From assembly GCA_025093555.1 (NCBI GenBank), contig JAIWNF010000044.1:410501-474500 (forward strand): 64,000 nucleotides of DNA, read 5' to 3'. Shown piece after piece: positions 46,963-59,310 of this stretch. The DNA is from Circinella umbellata. Its lineage: Eukaryota > Mucoromycota > Mucoromycetes > Mucorales > Lichtheimiaceae. Both the position numbers and the translations under genes were made by a program. The notes under the pieces are model-generated. The model did not search any database, was not told the DNA's origin, and worked only from the letters and a program-made list of their open reading frames with translations. Every line of letters begins with the position of its first letter. The first letter of the stretch is position 1.

Positions 46963-47416
46963 TTTTCCTGATGTCAAACGATAATAGTGAAAATAAAAAA
47001 ACCACATAACTTCTAAAATAAAAAATGTCACACAAACCGCAGTCCACACTCAGAGATAGCAGTCAAGGCCGCAGCAAAAAGAAATAGCATGAGACTCTAA
47101 GCACAGAACAATGACACCATTATACATGCCGCCGTATCAAAGTAACATGGAGAAAGAAAGAGAGAATACCCGAGGATGGCAATATAGATCATGATCGAAC
47201 AAAAACATAGAAACCGCAGCATATAAAAAAAAGTATAAATATGAAAAGCATGTTCAGAAATTATTAATCTCCATAATTTTTTTTTTACAATGCCCAAGTC
47301 TACCTTTATTTAGTGCAAAAAATGCTTCCAAGCTGTTGAAAAGACCAAGTATAGAAAACATTACGCTTTGTGTGGTATGACCTAAATTGCTATCTTGCAA
47401 AAATATTACATGCATT
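46963..47416. other. Spacer, nothing recognised
   Basis: Upstream of the Gln-rich pseudogene; AT-rich short frames only. Confidence 0.4.
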
Positions 47417-48186
47417 ATAAAAATAGGGTAGTGCTACCTGTGCGATTTTTTTTTCTTAGCGGTGCGATTTTTTTCTCGCGGGTGTTTAATTGTAGTGGTA
47501 CAGCGCAAACAGCCATAGCCAATCCTCTAGTGATATTACCAGTACGACTTCTCTTACTAAACGTACTTCATTAAGAAACTTTTTTAAAAAAATTACAAGT
47601 GCTTATCCGTGCGATTTTTTTTTCTGAGCGTAGAATATGAGAAAAAGCTGTGCGATTTTTTTTACTTCTAAATGCCATAGCTGACAGTTTATTTGATAAT
47701 GTAAAACTAGTCTACTAAAATATAATATAAAGGTATGTCGATTATGACTAGTTATTAGCACCAACTTGCTCGCATATTATACACAAAAAACAGATAATGC
47801 ACTTGGATTATTTGATTAAAAACGGCTTTATTGGTAGTGCGGTGCGATTTTTTATTTTTTCAAAAAAAATTACAAGTGCTTATCCGTGCGATTTTTTTTG
47901 TCTGGGCGTAAAATATGAGAAAAAGCTGTGCGATTTTTTTTTACTTCTAAATGTCATAGCTAACAGTTTATTTGATAATGTAAAAGTAGTCTACCAAAAT
48001 ATATAATATAAAAGCTTATTGATTATTACTGGCCATTAGCACCAACTTGCTCGCATATTATACACAAAAAACAGATAATGCACTTGGATTATGTGATTAA
48101 AAACGGCTATATTGGTAGTACAGTGCGATTTTTTATTTTTTTAAAAAAAAATTACAAGTGCTTATCCGTGCGATTTTTTTGTCTGA
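47417..48186 (+). repeat. MULE left TIR with ~280-bp tandem units
   Basis: TTACAAGTGCTTATCCGTGC recurs at 47593, 47870 and 48152, spacing 277 and 282 bp. Each unit contains GTGCGATTTTTTTT two or three times, plus ACTTGCTCGCATATTATACA. The repeated GTGCGA+T-run is a good candidate for transposase binding sites. Confidence 0.85.
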
Positions 48187-48878
48187 GCGTGAGAAATGAT
48201 ATTCATGATCACGCGAATTTCCCCCAGCACCACCCGTTATATGTTCTATCCAACTGGCCTCTTAATTGGTTACCGGAACGATAAGCTAATGAACAACAAA
48301 ACTTCACAGAATTAAAGCATCTAATCATTTGACATTTCGATAATTGTTTTTTTTATCTTATCAGAGCTAATAACATGATTTCAATATGACAGTAATATAT
48401 TAGTATAGTATTTGGCTTTCTCGGAAAATAGCTACATTATTGTAGCACATTTACGAAATTTATGAAGCAGTGAATTAAAATGTTATCACTTTTATTGAAA
48501 GTATTGCTAATGAGCATATAATATAAAACAATATGTATCAGTTACATTATTAGAGGTAATGATAGATGGATTTGTGAATGATTAGTATAACTTTGGTTTA
48601 TGTAAATAAATTAAAAAGAGCGCCGAAAACCGGCTACAAAATATCTAGCTATTATCTATCGAAATCATACATTGTGCTTATAACCGCGTTCATGCTTGAT
48701 GACTTTCTGATCCGTTATCATACACGATAGAATTATCGTAGCAGGTTTTCTTCCGTAAGTTCCGGATACATCCAAACTATTTATATGGAGCGAAATTTGT
48801 AGCATATTATCATACTTTGTATTTTTTTCATTATATTAAACATATAGTTCAATTTATTATCTGTATATCATCATTCAA
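48187..48878. other. MULE subterminal region and probable promoter
   Basis: Non-coding AT-rich stretch between the left TIR and the start codon of the composite gene. Confidence 0.45.
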
Positions 48879-51800
48879 ATGAGCGAACTTATTGGTACAA
48901 GATATCCAACCCGTGATGAACTCAAGGCATCTGTTCAATCATACGCAAGAAAGAATGGCTTTGCAGTCAAACAAAGTGTCAATGGACAAGGTGTTGGTAT
49001 TCTGTTCAAGTGCTCCTGTGAAGGTAATGGTAACGAGGATAAGCTTGGAGAGGATCGAAAACGCATGAAGAATAGCCAGAGAAGTGGCTGTAAATGGAAG
49101 CTCACAGCTTCCTTACCCAAGAAGGCCAAAGAAGGTGAAGAGGATCGGTTGTGGGAGGTTCGAGTCCTACGACTTCATTCTGGTCATAAATTTGACACCA
49201 AGAATCAGGGTACACCAGAGAGCATATCAGATGAAAACAACAACATGGTACATCATAACCATGTATTAATCAAAAACAATGACTCAGCTTTATGCAAGGT
49301 TTATAGCCAATATCGAAAGCGTTCAGATACCGTTATCAACACTCTGTCATCATTAAATCGGAATGTCCCTGCACAAGATATTATCAATACAATCGCCCAT
49401 ACACACAATGGATTTGTCATGACGCCCAAAGATGTTTATAACTTCTATCAAATGACTGCTAGCACACCAGGTGCTTCCACCGAATTTCGCCCCTTATTGG
49501 AGTTTTTGCAAGGAGAAGGCTATATTGTTCACTATGAGGTGACAAGACCAGGAAATACTCTCAAGGCTCTATTTGTTATTCATCCCGATTCTATAATGCT
49601 TGCTAGACGTTTTTCAGAAGTAACGCTCATAGATTCAACATACAAGGTTAATTTTCATAACATGCCTCTTGTTCACATTGTTGGTGTCTGTAATCTTGGA
49701 AGTCGTCAGCTTCGTACATTTCTTATTGCATGCTGTGTAATGGTGGATGAAAAAGAGTCTTCCTACACCTGGATGGCCAAAAAATTACATGATATTGTAT
49801 GGCCTACATCATCTATTTTTTCACCCCCTGCACTTTTTGTTACCGACCAAGATCCTCAACTTATCAAGAGCATCCACAGTGAATTTCCATCAAGTGATAC
49901 TATTCGGTGCGCCTGGCATGTTCAAAAGAATTTCTCTGACAGGTATAATGGCAAGTTTACTCCAAAGAAGCGGGGACAGAAATACTCAGACCAAGATAAA
50001 ATGGATCATATTGTCAGCAAGCTACTATGGTGTAGAACAGAAAAAGAGTTTGACAACGCTGTTGAGTGCTATTATAAACATATTCCCAAGTCTTCAATTG
50101 AAGCAGAGCTAAAGAGTTATATGGCTAGGTAATTTTTAAAACTCTATGCTTATATTTGATTATCTTTACCATTACTACTGGCACTATTGCATTTTATTAC
50201 TGTAATAACCGTTATAAAATAATTATTCTTGTGTAATAGCTGTTTAGAAAATAAGCACGTCTGGGGTGGTTATTGGTGTGAACAGTTTCCTCATTTTCAA
50301 TCCCGAACAACATCAAGGGTCGAATCATACCATAAAAGCTTAAAAGCACGGATAACTAAGTATGGTTCTTTGTTACATTTATTTCAAAAGATAAACGAGA
50401 AGCGTAATTGGATGGTATGTTTGTTCTATCTACATTTCTTTTTATAAAACATACACCAATATAATTATAATTTTATACAAGGACTAACATACATACTGTA
50501 TTATAATATATAGATGGAGGATGAAGACGGTGAGCTTTATTTAGAGCTACTGAAGCAACCCGTGATCATATCAAGTGATGCAGCAAAATACTTCGAGAAC
50601 CTCCTTGGACGCGTTTCTCACTATGCTTTATATATCCTACGTAATGAATATATCAATATCGATGAAGATAACCACAATGACAATTGCTGCTGTATTGTAA
50701 AGCAAAACCTTCGACTTCCATGTCGCCATGCAATGATTAAAAGTGATATGCCAATTTTATTAGAAAGTGTGTATTCTTTCTGGCATATATATGAAGAAGG
50801 CAAGTATTTCGAGAAATATCATTATGTATATAAACTATCAGGTGTAATTTATAACGAGATCACTATTATGAACATACTAACATATACTTTTAATATCTAT
50901 AGAAGCCGATGTTAGCATAAAAATTATCAGCAAAGAATTATCATCAAGGGCAACTACTATACTTTATACATTGCAAGAAAGATTTATACAGATCTACGAT
51001 CACCAGCGCCTAAACTTGTTAATGGATAATATTGAGAATATCTTGGCTAATGATGACGATATTTCTACTGACATCAATAAAATTCAAATACCAAGAAAAA
51101 TCAAAGCAAAAGGTCGTCCAAAAAAGCGAATCGCTAAACCAAGAAAAACAATCATCGATAAAATTAATTACGCAGACTTGAAACGTAAACGTGAAATTGG
51201 AAAAGAACGCTCATCAGATATTGGTACCACTATTAACCACCACCCAAAAAAGAAGTAAGAATATATTTCATTTTTTCAATGGATTCTTATACTGTAACTT
51301 TCTATACTTTGTTATATAATAATACTGTTATACTTCTTAGACAACATATAGTGAAATCAGAGGAAAGCAACATACCAATTCCAAATATTCCCAAACGTCG
51401 TATCAAAAACGTGAGATGTAGTACTAATCAAGAAGACACACTCCATATATTACATGCCAAAGGTAATTCATAATTTGTTAATTCTAGATATCTTTTCTTA
51501 TGTAGTGTAAGTAAAAAATTAACAAACGTTAAAAAATAGTACCGTACGAACTGTATCTCGAGCCAAACAACACTAATTCTTGCTTTATCGATGCACCAAT
51601 GGAAATGCTTTGGAGTTCAATACTGCCGTATATAAATCTCGACTCTGTTTCATTACTACACACACCTTACAATGTGGTTGATATTATGCTCCGTCTTTCC
51701 TCGCACTATCATCAAAAGAATACCATAACTGGCAGATCAATGGCTACCAGTATTGCACGCCGCTTTGCTTGGGGTCTTTCTGAATTTTCAGATCGACAAA

Positions 51801-53436
51801 TGAACAGTGCTCATTATTTCGTAAAACAACATTTACTGTCAAAGGCTTCATTGACATTTAAACAGAACTTTTTTCCGACATACACTTGTTCTACGATCTG
51901 TTCCTCTTGTGGTTTCAAATCAACACGAGAAAATCTGCTATTGGATATTGATACGGTTACTAGCGAGATAACTACAGAAGATCCTATTGAATTTACAGAC
52001 CAGTTTTATGCTCATCATGTACTGAATCCATGACAAGCAAAATGTAATTCGAAGGACTGTGCCCATAGAGATGCTACCCAAGAAAACATCATCACAAAAT
52101 ATTCTCCATTTTTGTTGATTGGGGCTGCCATGTGGAAAGATCCGCGATCAGATATACTTCAGTACACGCATTTTCCTTATGAGATGAAGTTCCATGATGC
52201 ACATTATATACTACATTCAAAAGTACACAGTGTGACTGATGATGGATTTCATTTTTATACAGTTGCAACTGTTGAACATCATAGTGAGCGATTCCTGGCT
52301 CGCTTTGACAATCTTAAACCCAATGTTGAAATTATAACGAATCGAGTATCACGAACCTCACAAGAAGTACTTTGCCAACCAGACAAAACTACTTTTGTAT
52401 GCTACAAGCTATCAACAATCAACAAGATACGGCCAACACTAATGGATACATTAGAAATCAATGAATCAGATGCCGTGTTGAGCCCTCGGTTGATTGGCGG
52501 TCGTGATGGTTCTTGTAAGTGTAATTTTTTTCACAGTAAAATATTTTATCTACCTATTACTAAAAGTTCTAATACTGTATGTGTTGTATATAGTGAGCCA
52601 GTGCTACTTCTGTAGAAAAAGTTACCGACACCGTTCACAAAAGTAATACAAGACCTTCATTCTAAGTACTCTATAACCGAAAGAATGCAGAAGTATTGCC
52701 AGAAGTACTTACTTAGACGAGGACCAATGAGCATGAAGCAGCGAGAAATCATTAATTTACATGATACACTTGGCTTAAGTAAGCAAGAACGTGATCACTT
52801 CTGCTGGACACATCGGTTTGAATGTGATTACAAGCCAGTAGCATTGGAAGAATCCTATCCTTTGTCAATTGACTTTGGGGAGCTCAATAATCGATAAAAG
52901 ATTTAAAGAACCAACTTGATGGAATTATTGCTGGGACGGAGGACAGCTTCTATTTGAGGCAAGCCATCAGATCAATAGAAAAGCTTGGAAGTAGAAAAGC
53001 TCAGAGCATGGTTCAAATGTTGCAGGAATCGCATGAATTTTCAGTATGTATAATAGTGATAACTTAAATTTTAGTAACAATCAAATAAAACAATTTTAAC
53101 AAAATCAATTTATATTACTTATAGGTTGGATATTATGGGAATCGAGGACAGGTTGCTATTGCAAATGCATTAGTCTCTATGTATTTAAAAAAACTTTCAG
53201 GAAATATTGAAACATATGGTCTAAGACCTATGTCATATATCCAGCAAGTATTAATTCCAGAAACCGGTGCACGGTTAATCCGTGAAGATATAAAAGACGC
53301 TCGACGAGACAATAAGCTAAATGAATTTGATATGATGCAGGTGGAACATGCAGGGGACCAAAAACTCTTGGAGTATGCACGATTGCGAATGAAGAAAAGT
53401 CGTGTATGGGGCAATAATATGTACCCGGAAACTTAA
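48879..53436 (+). pseudogene. MULE transposase fused to USP-like protease and RTC4-like domain
   Basis: Exons 48879-50128, 50240-50414, 50514-50799, 50903-51254, 51341-51462, 51540-52514, 52594-53043 and 53125-53436 join in phase to ~1307 residues once two single-base deletions are allowed. Order: FAR1-like Cys/His region (~10-105); MULE core with TLIDSTYKVNF (Asp ~252), FVTDQDPQLIKSI (Asp ~322) and CAWHVQKNF; SWIM finger CCCIVKQNLRLPCRHA (~537-552); AT-hook KGRPKKRIAKPRK (~640); USP-like Cys box NNTNSCFIDAPMEMLW (Cys ~743), Zn-type CSTICSSCG with CNSKDC, and DDGFHFYTV (His ~965); RTC4-like domain from SQCYFC through FCWTHR and VGYYGNRGQ to QQVLIPETGARLIREDI. Lesions: TGA 52031-52033, deletions near 52618 and 52893. 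Intron 3 is GC-AG (AAG then GCAAGT). Confidence 0.8.
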
Positions 53437-53879
53437 TAACAATACTATCATTCGATTCTTTACTTCGTACAATCACCACTTGATCACTATTACTCAATCT
53501 CTTTACATATAGTTTCTTTTACTACGTAAAATCTATTTTCTTTTTCCATATATATATACGTACTTGTCTACTTTTATATTATTATTACATATAATTACTT
53601 TATATTCCTATATTCTTAACTTTATTTTCTTTTTCTTTCTACCATCCATACTTATATTTCCTTTTTACATAATACTTTTTACATAGCTTAAATATATCTT
53701 AATGAAATAAAATAACAAATAGATATAATCAGCTTACTGTTCTATATAGTTTTGGCTTTGAACGTTACACCATGAGAGATATGAAAGCAACATATTAAGC
53801 TATCAGAAGAAAAATCGCACAAATAATGAGTTATGCTAATAGGAAATCTGTGTAGTTGTGAAAACCATTTCTACAATAA
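53437..53879. other. MULE 3' flank of the composite gene
   Basis: AT/pyrimidine-rich 3' region up to the right TIR. Nothing else seen. Confidence 0.45.
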
Positions 53880-54596
53880 TAAAAAATCGCACCGCACTAC
53901 AATAAAGCCGTTTTTAATCAAATAATCCAAGTGCATTATCTGTTTTTTGTGTATAATATGCGAGCAAGTTGGTGCTAATGCCAGTAATAATCAATAAGCT
54001 TTTATATTATATATTTTGGTAGACTACTTTTACATTATCAAATAAACTGTTAGCTATGGCATTTAGAAGTAAAAAAAATCGCACAGCTTTTTCTCATATT
54101 TTACGCCCAGACAAAAAAAATCGCACGGATAAGCACTTGTAATTTTTTTTGAAAAAATAAAAAATCGCACCGCACTACCAATAAAGCCGTTTTTAATCAA
54201 ATAATCCAAGTGCATTATCTGTTTTTTGTGTATAATATGCGAGCAAGTTGGTGCTAATGGCCAGTAATAATCAATAAGCTTTTATATTATATATTTTGGT
54301 AGACTACTTTTACATTATCAAATAAACTGTTAGCTATGGCATTTAGAAGTAAAAAAAATCGCACAGCTTTTTCTCATATTCTATGCTCAGAAAAAAAAAT
54401 CGCACGGATAAGCACTTGTAATTTTTTTAAAAAAGTTTCTTAATGAAGTACGTTTAGTAAGAGAAGTCGTACTGGTAATATCACTAGAGGATTGGCTATG
54501 GCTGTTTGCGCTGTACCACTACAATTTAAAACCCGCGAGAAAAAAATCGCACCGCTAAGAAAAAAAAATCGCACAGGTAGCACTACCCTATTTTTA
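53880..54596 (-). repeat. MULE right TIR with ~280-bp tandem units
   Basis: Reverse complement of the left TIR. The repeated word, here GCACGGATAAGCACTTGTAA, occurs near 54122 and 54402, about 280 bp apart, and AAAAAATCGCAC is found many times. The outer ~100 bp (GAAGTCGTACTGGTAATATC and onward) also match the left end inverted. Confidence 0.85.
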
Positions 54597-56010
54597 TGTT
54601 TTATAAGTAGCCTCGTTGAAAAAAAAATGCACATTACAACTTTGAATTTATTGGATCATTGGATAGTCAGGTTGGATGAAAATATATCCATTTGCATCTA
54701 AACTTTCGGATGGGATAATAATGCCAAATCCACATCAGCAGAACCCTATATTCTGTTGGATAAAAATGAATATCACCGCAACAATATATAATACTTTAAT
54801 ATACGTGAGTATTTTCTTGAGATAAACTGGACAGCCTCAAATATATGGTACTACTTATAATATTAACGGGAGAATATAGATATATATTACGAAGTATTTG
54901 TTCAGAAGGGATTGAGTATATTATTGGATGGGACATATATCTAGTATACTGATCAAGGATTTTGAGCTAACATGATTATGAGGGATGGAAACCATCCTCG
55001 TATCGATAACAACATACTCGAGAACGTCCAATAAGATAGAGTCGATTATCCAAAAGAATTTATGTATATACTTTATTGATGATAATAATAATAATATACC
55101 AGCCATAACAACAACACTACTTGGAATCCAATTCATAGTTGTAATACCTGATTCACTCTTGAACCTTTCATCCGTGTGTTTCTTTGATAATATGTGCTGT
55201 TCTATTAATAATATTAGGCGTAGAAAACATATTATAGCTTGCTGCAAAAGTAAAGTCTTTTTTTAACTTTTAAAAATAGCTTTGTTTGGTTAGTTGGAAA
55301 ACAGGTATAATATTATATTGTTGTTTGCTTGTTCTTTGGTTCTATTTTTTGTAACACTGTTTTTAGGATAGTATAGATTGACGTTCATTATGTTCAATAT
55401 TGATGTACGATTGTCAACTACATTGTTAACTGAAATGGTCGTTATATAGATTGCAAAAGTAAAGCGTGTCTTGAAAGTTTCAGCAACTGTTAGTTTTATA
55501 TCTTTTTGTATACTTTTTTTTTGTTCTAACCATGACAGTTCCATTCCTTCAGGCACATAAATCATTTTGAATAGAATGCTTTCCTTTTCTTATATTGCCA
55601 GCGTCCCTCTCTTCCATGTTGAATATATTCATGTTTCTTGAACACAATTACCGTTTTGTTTCCTCCAACCTTATACTACTTAACTCTATTTGGTGCTTCC
55701 GTTTTTTTTCCTCTTTCACAAGACAAACATATCTCACAAAAAAAAAGACATATAATTCAGATCTTATTATAGTTTCTACAATTGTTAGATTGAAATAAAT
55801 GTTTGTGTTTTTTTATCAAAAAAGGAAAGAATAAGGTGGGAAAAGAAAAAAAACTGACCCATTTGTATTTTTTTTGCTGTGGCTAAATAACCCCTTTCAG
55901 CTATGCATGATTATTTTACTGCTCAATATAAATGCTTTTCTTTTATATGGATCATTGCTATATGTTGTAGAGACTATATATAATGAAGATTATATATAAA
56001 AATAAAAATA
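54597..56010. other. AT-rich spacer, nothing recognised
   Basis: Short AT-driven frames on both strands only. Confidence 0.4.
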
Positions 56011-56186
56011 CAGTTGAACCCCGTTTTTTGCACAGGTGGGATTTGGCTTGAAAGTAGTGCAAAAACCGTGGGTGTGCAAAAAGTGGGGTCGAAAACATAG
56101 TAAAATTATAGTGGGATTTATGCTGAGAGGCGTGCAAAAAGTAGGGGTGTGCAAAAACCGGGAGTGCAAAAAACGGGGTTCAACTG
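56011..56186. mobile_element. 176-bp pogo-like MITE
   Basis: Perfect inverted ends CAGTTGAACCCCGTTTTTTG / CAAAAAACGGGGTTCAACTG, flanked by TA on both sides (56009-56010 and 56187-56188). The interior repeats the word GTGCAAAAA several times in both orientations. CAGT-type ends and TA duplications indicate the pogo/Tigger group; no coding capacity. Confidence 0.88.
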
Positions 56187-56224
56187 TATTATAAGTGATG
56201 ATAATTAAATATCACATCAGTGAA

Positions 56225-56400
56225 TATTTAGTAACCAAACATGAAATAAAAAAAGCTTGGTGCGATTATTCCACTACTAACCATGAAATAAAAAAGTTTT
56301 AGTGCGAATATTCCACTACCAAGCATGAAATAAAAAAGGCTGAGAGCGAATATTCCATTACCAAACATGAAATAAAAAAAGTTTAGTACAGAAATTGATG
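56225..56400. repeat. ~52-bp tandem repeat, three to four units
   Basis: CATGAAATAAAAAA followed by a short variable part and GCGAATATTCCACTACCAA-like sequence recurs about every 50 bp. A frame on the minus strand with Phe/Tyr/Met repeats is a by-product of this repeat. Confidence 0.8.
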
Positions 56401-56780
56401 ACGTAGAATGCGAATAAGAACATACCATCTGCGAAAATAAAAACGTCAAACTCGAAATATTTAACCTTGAACTTGAATATAAAAATATTACCCATGAAAA
56501 AAAAATATTATCCTTGAATATAAAAAACGTTTACCTCGAAATAAAAAAACACCATCCATGATTAATAAAACGCCATCTATGAATTCAAAATTAGCATCTA
56601 TGATTTAAAAAACGTCATCCCTGAAATCAAAAACACTATCCTTGAATTCAAAAATAGCATCTGCGAATATAAAAAACACCATCTGCGAGTATAAAAAGAA
56701 CATCCATGGAATCAAAAACGTCATCCTCGGAATCAAAAACGTCATCCTTGAAATCAAAAACACCATGGTCAACTTCTTCT
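56401..56780. repeat. Degenerate satellite with ~26-29-bp units
   Basis: Units of the type CATCCTTGAAATCAAAAACG occur at least twelve times with substitutions (CATCTATGAATTCAAAAT, CATCTGCGAATATAAAAAAC, CATCCTCGGAATCAAAAACG). Similarity is highest at the right end, where units are nearly identical. Confidence 0.75.
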
Positions 56781-57526
56781 GAAAAATCCTGTATATTAAA
56801 AAATGATAAATCTATTTATAACTAAATAAAAATAATGTAACATTTTATTGTAATTAAATTATTATAAAAATAAAAAAGTAAAGTGATAGTTAATTGTTAA
56901 TATAATTGTAGATGTAAAAACATCTACTTTAAGAATAGAATCATATGACATAAAAACGTCAAAAATAATTTTTTATTTTTTAACATTTTTTATTAAAGTT
57001 TAGATATTTATGTAATATAATTACTAAACAATAAATATAATTCTTAAAATTAAATTTTCTAATTCAAAAACATACCATGTTTCCATAAAAATTAATTTAT
57101 TGAATATATTTAATGTTTAGTAAATTATTTATATTTAGTAGTAGGAAAATGTTCCTCTTTATTTGAAAAAATAATTAATCCTCAAAAAGGTCTAGAAAAA
57201 CAGAAATAAAATCTTATTAAGTTTTATTATTATATTCTTAGTTCTATTGTTTTTGGTGTGTTGTGTTTACTTAAGGAATTATCATGTCGTATTTACTTAG
57301 GTGCAAAAGAAAATTATTATGCTGCGTTTGATAGTGATGATTTCCACTGACACGAATTGTTCACTTGTAAAAAAAAAAATCTTATCTTCATTTTTAAAAA
57401 ATATATATTATTTTGGTCCTCCCCCCAAAAAGAATAGTTCTTGCCAATTTTTATTGGAAACCGGACATTAGATGTGACTTAATTCTTTTTGAGGTTTAAG
57501 GTAGTTCTATCTACACCCTTTCCCCT
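56781..57526. other. AT-rich spacer, nothing recognised
   Basis: Very AT-rich; no gene or repeat with clear ends. Confidence 0.4.
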
Positions 57527-58967
57527 ATGATGAATGATTTTCGAAATGCATTGGCAAAAGAGGTGCAAGCCAAGCATCATGACTTAGACCTCCCTGCTCT
57601 TTCAGATAGCAAGGCATCACCAACAAAGTTGATGGCGAACAACGTTTTAAGAAAACTGTTACTGATTTGGCAAAATTTAAGAAAAAAGATGATGCGAAGA
57701 CGTGGGCCTGTTGTATTATAAGAACATTATCTCTTTATCCCAGATGAAATAAGAAATCATATTTAAAATATTTAAAATACAGATGTGAACAGAACTCAAT
57801 TCTAAAAAGGAAACTGAGTAAAATCGCCTAACGATGCCCTGCGCCTCGTCAACTTAAATTAAAGAATAAAAGAGAGTATCATGGCTAAGCCCAATATACT
57901 TCAGAACAGTAGCTATAGTAACCTTCTCAATATTAATGACTAATATCAAGTACCTGACTTTACTATCAATCACCCACATCACTCTAATAACTAAGCCCCA
58001 TAACTCATAGAATAGAAATTACATAAATACGGGTTGTAAATATAATTTTAAAGAAATAACTTTATTCTAGTTTCTAAATGATTATTAAAGATATAACAAA
58101 GTCTGAAAGGATTCATACCTTGTCTGTTTTTATTTCCTGCTCTTATTAAAATAACCAAATATCACAGGGCCAATGCTATTTTAGCCAACAATTTACTGTA
58201 AGTCAAATAATATTTCTAATTATATAGTTAAAATGAAATCAATATACCAAAGATTTTGTTTTCATATAAATTTTTCAAACATCTACCATGTCCCAATATT
58301 GGGTGGATTCTGTTGCGAAAATGAATTGTGAAGAACGTCTAATTATCTTTTACCAGAAAGAACTTGAAAGGTTAAAAGAAGGACAAAAAATAGCAAGACC
58401 AATGGATGAGGTCAACCAAGAAGAAGAATTGGAATCAAGTTCTGAAGATGAGCAACCATGAAAAATCCAATGTACAGCTACCTCGCTGACTCATTCTAGT
58501 CTTTAAGTACATAAAGGAAAGGACAGGATAAAATAGTCACGTAGAAAGTTTTGTGTGAAATCAAACTAATAATTGATGGTTATGTAATGCGTAGTTGGAC
58601 TTAATTGCACGTTTTGGTCTTATGAATCCGAAGAGCATGTGGACGTTATCAACTGGAAAGAAAGTGGAGGAAGCCTTGTTTGTATATGCTATTACTTATG
58701 ATTACGAAAGTTACTCTTCATTTATGCATGTATTATTTCCCATATTACTTCTCATCAAGCTAAACTATTTATATTTGTATGATTAGTCTTGAACACTCAT
58801 TTATTTTAGATATGACTGATGATCACTTTTTAAAAAACAACGTTTTCGCCCAAGAAGAGTGGAATGAGATGTTTAATAAGAATAAAAAAAGCAATACACC
58901 ACTGCCCAATGAATTGAAACAATACATGAATGCTCTTAATGTGGTAAATAATAACAGGAAGATATAA
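57527..58967 (+). pseudogene. Remnants of a lineage-specific gene
   Basis: Plus-strand fragments lie in order: 57527-57721 (MMNDFRNALAKEVQAKHHDL), 58288-58461, 58595-58710 (MNPKSMWTLSTGKKVEEALF) and 58786-58967 (EHSFILDMTDDHFLKNNVF, EEWNEMFNKNKKS). Splice-like joins cannot be placed with confidence, and the first fragment changes frame near 57650. The segments have normal protein composition and appear to be exons of one decayed gene, or two related ones. Function unknown. Confidence 0.4.
58288..58461 (+). CDS. Short ORF, 57 residues, possibly an exon of the surrounding remnant
   Basis: ATG 58288 to TGA 58461, starting MSQYWVDSVAKMNCEERLII and ending in an acidic serine-rich tail (ESSSEDEQP). 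The central part is a charged helix (YQKELERLKEGQK). Too short to assign. It may be a small protein or the N-terminal exon of the downstream fragments, since the acidic tail is followed by non-coding sequence. Confidence 0.35.
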   Translation: MSQYWVDSVAKMNCEERLIIFYQKELERLKEGQKIARPMDEVNQEEELESSSEDEQP

Positions 58968-59310
58968 GAAATTACGTACGTGTGCATGTGTGTATGTGTA
59001 TCTGTAAGATGAGTTTCTCATTTTTTAAGATGGATATTTAGACCTCATTTTCAAAATTGCGCAAAAAATTGTATCATATTGATGACTGGAAGAAAAACTA
59101 TAATCATTCAATCCATGGTGATTTCGACTGGGTGCATGTTACAATGCTGAATCTGTAGTACTATGGGAGATAGAGAAAAGAGACAGAAAGAGAAAGAACA
59201 TCTTTATTAATTGATTGATTCATTGATAATATTAACTTGCGGGAACTACAAAGTGGTAACCTACTCCATGCCCAGCTTGAATCTTGGCTCAATGCTCATG
59301 TGTGGAAATT
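58968..59310. other. Spacer, nothing recognised
   Basis: AT-rich sequence with a short GT-repeat near 58980-59000. Confidence 0.35.

Larger units (their letters stand above)
47417..54596. mobile_element. Mutator-like (MULE) element with long repeat-built TIRs (7180 bp)
   Basis: Both ends carry ATAAAAATAGGGTAGTGCTA in inverted orientation, and the homology runs inward for about 720-770 bp. The single large gene between the TIRs encodes a MULE transposase fused to protease and RTC4-like domains. No convincing 9-bp target duplication was found at these borders; AT-rich flanks make this hard to judge. Confidence 0.9.

Noticed and set aside
46231..46971. A 246-codon plus-strand frame with Leu-rich runs
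   Set aside because: It is the antisense of CAA/CAG repeats and of the Gln-rich pseudogene; poly-Leu arises from the complement of Gln codons.
47593..48185. Regularly spaced repeats that might suggest a CRISPR-like array
   Set aside because: Units are ~280 bp, mirrored at the other end of the element, and bracket a transposase gene; they are MULE terminal repeats.
56228..56449. Minus-strand frame with repeated FYFM/SGIFA units that looks like a membrane protein
   Set aside because: Produced by a ~52-bp DNA tandem repeat in AT-rich sequence; no start context and no independent protein signal.
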